Assembly (NCBI RefSeq): GCF_009758125.1
Contig: NZ_WRXO01000001.1
Location: forward strand, 1-64,000
DNA length: 64,000 bases
Source of the DNA: Chitinophaga oryziterrae
GTDB taxonomy: Bacteria > Bacteroidota > Bacteroidia > Chitinophagales > Chitinophagaceae
Direction of reading: 5' to 3'
Shown: positions 59,591 through 64,000 of the stretch, piece by piece
How the letters are laid out: each line of letters begins with the position of its first letter
Numbering within the stretch: position 1 is the first letter of the stretch
The notes under the pieces: generated by a model
The model's input: only the letters and a program-made list of their open reading frames with translations
Told to the model about the DNA's origin: nothing
Databases searched by the model: none
Position numbers and translations under genes: made by a program

Positions 59591-62500
59591 CTATTCTATA
59601 TCTTCTTCATCTTTAACAGCATGTTTCACTGACCTGTTTCTTTCTACCCACCAGTACAGTGCAGGTATCAATAGCGGGGCGAAGATCAGTGTGCTGGTTA
59701 AACCACCGATGATAACGGTTGCCAGGGGCCTTTGTACATCCGAACCGATACCTGAGGAAGTCGCCGCCGGTATAAGACCAGCAATGGCAACGATCAGGAT
59801 GGAGAGGATGGCGCTCAGTTGCTCTTTGGCTCCCAGGAAGATGCTCTGTTGCAGGGAGAGGTCCGGCCGTGTCCTGACCCTGTTAATGGCTGAGACAAGC
59901 AGTACTCCTGCCATCACTGATATCCCGAATATGCTCACAAAACCAACACCTGCGGATACGTTAAAATGGTATCCCCTGATAAGCAGTGCAACGATACCGC
60001 CTGCCAGTGCAAACAAGATACAACTAATCGTAACAAGGGTTTGCGGCATGTTACGGAATAGGATGAAAAGTACCAGGAAAACCATAACAATTGTAAGTGG
60101 TATTGTCATGGACAGCTGTTTGCCCGCACGTTGGAGGTTCTCATACTGACCGCCATACACAATGGAATATCCTTTAGGGATATGCAGTTTTGCGTTGATC
60201 TTATCGTTTACTTCAGCTACAAAACCACCCTGGTCGCGGCCACGGATGTTTGTGCGGACAGTCACCATACGTTTGCTGTTATAGCGGTAGATGTTTGTTT
60301 GTCCGCGTACGTACGAGATATCTGCCAGCTCATTCATGGGAATGAGTGCACCGGTAGCAGAAGGCACCTGCAGATTTTTTACAGATTCGATGGTATTGCG
60401 TTCGCCGGGCAGGTACCGGATGACCAGGTCGTAACGTTTGGTACCATCGTAAAGAGTGGAGATGGTTTTACCTCCGATGGCAGCTTCGATCATCGCCTGG
60501 ATATCTGCCACATTGATGCCGTAGCGGGCAGCGTTTTCCCGGTTGATGTTAATGGCTATCTGTTCCTGCGGGCCTTCCTGTTCGATGTTCACGGATTCGG
60601 AGCCCTGCATATGTTTCACGATGTCGGAGATAGTATCTGCTTTCGCCCGCATCATGGTGAGGTCATCACCTACAATGGAGATGGCCAGATCCGCCGCACT
60701 ACCGGTCACGATTTCCATTACCTGGTCGATGATAGGCTGGCCGGAAGAGAACTTCACGGATGGCATCGCCTTTTCAAGATCGTGACGGATATTGGTAACG
60801 AGTGTCTTTTTAGAGATGGTATCGCTCCAGAGTTTATATTCTTTTAAACCAACCAGGATTTCATTACGGTTGGCCGGGAACGGGTCCGTACCATCGTCAT
60901 TACGTCCTGCCTGTGTGATTACAAAGGAGATCTGCGGATATTTGGCGATTACCTGCCTGATGAGCGGCGAGTAACGCGCGTTCTCCTGGATGGTAATACC
61001 CGCCGGGAAGTTCCCGCGGAGGAAGATAGAGCCTTCATCCAGTTCGGGCAGGAATTCCGTTCCCAGTTTAGCGCCGAACAATACCAGCATGATCACTACA
61101 CCGAAGCCCACAATAACGGTCATTTTAGGCCGTTTAAGCGTGCCGCCCAGCACCTTGCCGTATTGCTTGCTGAGGAAGTCAAGCACCACGTTACGGTGCT
61201 CTTTCATGGGTTTATCGGTATTGTTGAACGCTTTCTTAAAGGCGAAGGAGATCAGCACCGGAATTAATGTCAATGCTGCCAGCATGGAACCGATTACCGC
61301 GAATGCCAGGGTAAGGGCCATGGGAGAGAACAGCTTTCCTTCCACGCGGGTCATCAGCAGGATAGGCATATATGCCAGTATGATGATGGTAACGGAGAAG
61401 AATATCTCACGGCCTACTTCCTGTGAAGAGCGAAGGGTGAGGGCAATAATCCCCCGCTTCTTTTCTTCCGGTGGCGCCGTCCGGTACGTTCGTATGAGAT
61501 GCTCTGCCATTACGCAGGCGCCGTCTACAATGATCCCGAAGTCGATAGCGCCGAGTGATAACAGGTTTGCCGGAATACCGGTGAGGCGCATGAGTATGAA
61601 TGCGAACAGCAGGGAGAACGGGATAGTGAGCGCCACTACCAGTGCACTGCGTAAGCTACCCAGGAAGAAGATAAGGATGATCACCACGATAGACACCCCT
61701 TCCAGCAGGGTATGCCCTACGGTTTCCAGGGAGTGGTCTATCAGGAAGCTACGGTCATAAAGGGTGCGCAGATGCACGCCTTTAGGCAGTTCGTCGCGTT
61801 CCAGGTCTTTCACTCTTTCTTTCAGGATTTTGAGGACCTCGCTGGGGTTTTCATAACGCCTCAGCAGAATGATACCTTCCACACCGTTGTTAGCGTTTGT
61901 TTTGGTCTCGTTGATGGTATAGCCCATTACACCGCTGGGCGGTGGTGGCGCTACTTCTACGGTAGCCACATCGCGCAGGTATATGGGCATGCCGTTGGCT
62001 GCTTTCAGCACGATGTTCTGGATATCCTGTTCTGTTTTCACCGCACCAAGACCACGTACTGCAAAGCCCTGTTCGCCGCGGTTGATGATATTCCCACCGG
62101 TATTCTGGTTATTCTTCTGTACGGCCTCTATTACATCCTGAATGGTTAAACTGTATTTACGCAGTTTATCCGGAGCCGTGAGGATATGAAACTGTTTGAG
62201 CGGCCCCCCGAAGGTGGTAATATCTGCGATGCCCGGCACCTGTAAGAGGTAGGGTTTGATGACCCAGTCCTGCAGGTCCCTGATCTCTGTAGGCGTATAA
62301 TTGGGCGGTGCTTCAACAACGTAACGCAGGATTTCCCCTACGGCGGTAGTGAGTGGCGCCAGTTCAGGCGCTACGCCATCCGGCAGTTCCGCGGTAGCCA
62401 GTCGTTCATTCACCTGCTGACGGGCGAAGTAATCGTCCGTACCATCAGTGAAGGTAAGCTGTACCACGCTGAGGCCGAAGATGGTGCGGCTTCTGCGGTC

Positions 62501-62740
62501 AAGTACATTGGGCGTGTTCTGCAAAGCCCTTTCGATGGGGATGGTCACCTGTTGCTCTACCTCTTCAGCAGCGCGACCGGGATATTGCGCTACAATGATC
62601 ACATTAGTATCTGCAATATCAGGATAGGCTTCTATTTTCAGCATGGTAAAACACCAGTAGCCTATGCCCATCAGGCCAAGCCCCATCAGTATAACTACCC
62701 ACCTGTTCTTTAAAGAGAATATTAATAGGTTACGAATCAT
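59591..62740 (-). CDS. CusA/CzcA-family heavy-metal RND efflux pump
   Basis: 1049 residues, the length of a full RND pump. Twelve membrane helices. Signatures: YPDIADTNVIIVAQYPGRAA, the TM4 relay GAIDFGIIVDGACVMAEH, TDGTDDYFARQQV and GTEFLPELDEGSIFLRG. The motif order is that of the heavy-metal efflux (HME) subfamily rather than the multidrug subfamily. Which metal (Cu/Ag or Co/Zn/Cd) is not decided by the sequence. It works with the adaptor at 63074 and an outer membrane channel not in the window. Confidence 0.93.
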   Translation of the reverse strand: MIRNLLIFSLKNRWVVILMGLGLMGIGYWCFTMLKIEAYPDIADTNVIIVAQYPGRAAEEVEQQVTIPIERALQNTPNVLDRRSRTIFGLSVVQLTFTDGTDDYFARQQVNERLATAELPDGVAPELAPLTTAVGEILRYVVEAPPNYTPTEIRDLQDWVIKPYLLQVPGIADITTFGGPLKQFHILTAPDKLRKYSLTIQDVIEAVQKNNQNTGGNIINRGEQGFAVRGLGAVKTEQDIQNIVLKAANGMPIYLRDVATVEVAPPPPSGVMGYTINETKTNANNGVEGIILLRRYENPSEVLKILKERVKDLERDELPKGVHLRTLYDRSFLIDHSLETVGHTLLEGVSIVVIILIFFLGSLRSALVVALTIPFSLLFAFILMRLTGIPANLLSLGAIDFGIIVDGACVMAEHLIRTYRTAPPEEKKRGIIALTLRSSQEVGREIFFSVTIIILAYMPILLMTRVEGKLFSPMALTLAFAVIGSMLAALTLIPVLISFAFKKAFNNTDKPMKEHRNVVLDFLSKQYGKVLGGTLKRPKMTVIVGFGVVIMLVLFGAKLGTEFLPELDEGSIFLRGNFPAGITIQENARYSPLIRQVIAKYPQISFVITQAGRNDDGTDPFPANRNEILVGLKEYKLWSDTISKKTLVTNIRHDLEKAMPSVKFSSGQPIIDQVMEIVTGSAADLAISIVGDDLTMMRAKADTISDIVKHMQGSESVNIEQEGPQEQIAININRENAARYGINVADIQAMIEAAIGGKTISTLYDGTKRYDLVIRYLPGERNTIESVKNLQVPSATGALIPMNELADISYVRGQTNIYRYNSKRMVTVRTNIRGRDQGGFVAEVNDKINAKLHIPKGYSIVYGGQYENLQRAGKQLSMTIPLTIVMVFLVLFILFRNMPQTLVTISCILFALAGGIVALLIRGYHFNVSAGVGFVSIFGISVMAGVLLVSAINRVRTRPDLSLQQSIFLGAKEQLSAILSILIVAIAGLIPAATSSGIGSDVQRPLATVIIGGLTSTLIFAPLLIPALYWWVERNRSVKHAVKDEEDIE

Positions 62741-62763
62741 TGCGTGTGTGTTTCAATCAAAAT

Positions 62764-63063
62764 CTAGAATCGTTCTACTTTACCGGTAACTATGAACCCG
62801 CTGCTTACCCGCTTACGCAGTTCTTTTAATACGTGCAGCACCTTTTCCTCTTCATCTATGAAGGTGATGAGCATCGGTGGTTCATCGAAACTAAACAGGC
62901 TATCCGGGCGTTTTACCTGGTGATGTTCACCAAAGCCTATTTGTCCGCGGAAGGCGGTAGCTCCTGCTACCTTATGTTTAAGTAAGAACTGTACGATGAA
63001 TTCATATAAGGGTTGTGATCCGAATACTTCATCTTTATCTATAAATATCTGCGCTTGTAACAT
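62764..63063 (-). CDS. DUF190 family protein
   Basis: 99 residues, ferredoxin-like PII-related fold. Motifs: LLKHKVAGATAFRGQIGFGEHH and MLITFIDEEEKVLHVLKEL. DUF190 proteins often sit beside CrcB fluoride channels; here it is between an RND pump and its adaptor, with gaps of 23 and 10 bp, so it is co-transcribed with them. It may regulate or sense the transported ion like a PII protein. This is inference. Confidence 0.85.
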   Translation of the reverse strand: MLQAQIFIDKDEVFGSQPLYEFIVQFLLKHKVAGATAFRGQIGFGEHHQVKRPDSLFSFDEPPMLITFIDEEEKVLHVLKELRKRVSSGFIVTGKVERF

Positions 63064-63073
63064 GTTGTAGATT

Positions 63074-64000
63074 TTAATATCCGAAGCTTAGACCTTTCAA
63101 TTGCATGACGCCTCTCACAACTACTTTATCTCCATTCTGCAAGCCGCTGTATACGGCGATACGATCGCCGATCTGCTGACCGGTACGTACTTCACGCCTT
63201 GTAAAAGCGGTGGGGGATGTTTTTACGAACACATAGTTCTGTCCGTCTGAAGTCAACAGGGCATCCCTGCTTACGTTGATGTTTTTACTATCGCCTTTTA
63301 CATCGAAGGTGACCATGGCAAACATTCCTGCGCGGATATCGCTGTTGGGAGTAGCCAGACGGATACGGATCTTTACCATACGGGTAATGTTGTCTATCAC
63401 ATCGGCAATACCTTCCACACGACCGGTAAAGGGTGTGTTAGGGAAAGAAGATAAAGTGATGGTGCAAGGGGAGCCTTTGCTGACATTATTCAGTTGGTTT
63501 TCCGGGATATCACAGATGACATAGGCATTGCCGGGAGCAGTAGCGCGGAGCACTTCAGGGTCGAACCCCGCTGCTTTAAGGTCGGATTCATGTTCTATCA
63601 GCTGTGTTTTTTCGTTGGCCAGGTTGGTCTGTTCTATGGAGAGATTAGACCTGGCTTCCAGGATATCTTTTCCGCTGGCAGCACCATGGTCGTACAGGTC
63701 CTGTGTACGGTCCAGTTCTATTTTACGTTGTTTGATATTGACTTCCCGGATATGATTGATGTTTACTTTATGTTGTATTAACTGGGAGTAATCGCTTTCC
63801 AGGTCGGGATTATCGAATAATACGATATTTTGTCCGCCTTCGGCCGAGCGTAATACAGTAGCGGCTACTTTTCCCGGCGCGTGTAAAGTACCGCTGAGAG
63901 TAGAGTCGCCTACCGGTTCTGTGATGAAGGTATTGGCAGAGGCGGTATCATCAAAGGTGATAACCTGTCCGTTATTTGTAATGGCAGGACCCGGATTGTC
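63074..64000 (-). CDS. RND efflux periplasmic adaptor (membrane fusion protein), 5' end outside window
   Basis: 309 residues are visible; the frame continues past the window end without a stop, so the N-terminus is missing. Visible parts: a beta domain with APGKVAATVLRSAEGGQNIV, a coiled-coil hairpin (YSQLIQHKVNINHIREVN to ARSNLSIEQTNLANEKTQLI), then the lipoyl-like and barrel domains with ATAPGNAYVICDIPENQL, GSPCTITLSSFPNTPFTGRV and VGQ-type C-terminal QIGDRIAVYSGLQNGDKVVV. It links the pump to the outer membrane channel. First gene of the pump operon seen here. Confidence 0.9.
   Translation of the reverse strand, partial: DNPGPAITNNGQVITFDDTASANTFITEPVGDSTLSGTLHAPGKVAATVLRSAEGGQNIVLFDNPDLESDYSQLIQHKVNINHIREVNIKQRKIELDRTQDLYDHGAASGKDILEARSNLSIEQTNLANEKTQLIEHESDLKAAGFDPEVLRATAPGNAYVICDIPENQLNNVSKGSPCTITLSSFPNTPFTGRVEGIADVIDNITRMVKIRIRLATPNSDIRAGMFAMVTFDVKGDSKNINVSRDALLTSDGQNYVFVKTSPTAFTRREVRTGQQIGDRIAVYSGLQNGDKVVVRGVMQLKGLSFGY

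Noticed and set aside
60131..61760. Two long plus-strand frames (238 and 256 codons) opposite the CusA-type gene
   Set aside because: The opposite strand carries continuous RND motifs across the whole length. The plus-strand translations have no domain.

Overview
The window reads as a Bacteroidota chromosome, most likely a Chitinophaga-type organism (Chitinophagaceae). Grounds: promoters with a TAnnTTTG -7 box and no obvious Shine-Dalgarno sites, a type IX secretion C-terminal domain, a FecI/FecR sigma pair with an STN-domain TonB receptor and a DUF4249 lipoprotein, HmuY-type lipoproteins, and the order pheT - coiled-coil gene - zapA - rny. The genus is inferred, not shown. No tRNA, rRNA, CRISPR array or intact insertion sequence was seen.

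Region 1 (1-8.6 kb) is AT-rich accessory DNA. It starts inside an Rhs protein whose tip is a deaminase-type toxin. A graveyard of toxin and immunity modules follows: DUF416, DUF2750 and three SUKH (SMI1/KNR4) immunity-type genes, mixed with 5'-truncated or stop-bearing toxin tips (NucA/NucB nuclease, HNH-like, another Rhs remnant), a MORN/YwqK-like remnant, and a decayed second copy of the DUF416/DUF2750 pair. Region 2 (8.6-10.7 kb) looks like a small phage-derived module: a tiny ORF, a replication/helix-turn-helix-type protein, a membrane-anchored protein and an N-acetylmuramoyl-L-alanine amidase.

Region 3 (10.7-26 kb) is core: a DJ-1-like protein, a WG-repeat protein, atpG, scpB, purine nucleoside phosphorylase, a DUF1080 protein, rny, zapA, pheT, dnaB (with DnaA-box-like sites upstream), a MATE exporter, rsmE and pyrD. 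Region 4 (26-31.1 kb) is a FecI sigma - FecR - TonB receptor - DUF4249 uptake and signalling operon.

Region 5 (31.3-51.3 kb) is a heme island: hmuTUV transporter, HemS-like protein, two TonB receptors, four HmuY-like lipoproteins, two Ig-type lipoproteins, an S41 protease and a heme oxygenase. A GH16 and a GH76 glycanase sit inside it. Four promoters in the island share one architecture: a TTGCGYAA box, then TTTTCCYG placed exactly 38 bp upstream of the -7 box. They precede hmuT, both TonB receptors and the response regulator/heme oxygenase pair. The hmuT leader holds a strongly base-paired RNA of about 200 nt followed by an intrinsic terminator. This shared promoter plus leader RNA is the best candidate for something undescribed.

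Region 6 (50.2-64 kb) holds an Rcp1-like response regulator, the heme oxygenase and a CheB-CheR-PAS-histidine kinase, then a CsgG-like protein, a short-chain dehydrogenase, a LytS/LytTR two-component pair and a CusA-type heavy-metal RND pump with a DUF190 protein and an adaptor cut off by the window end.
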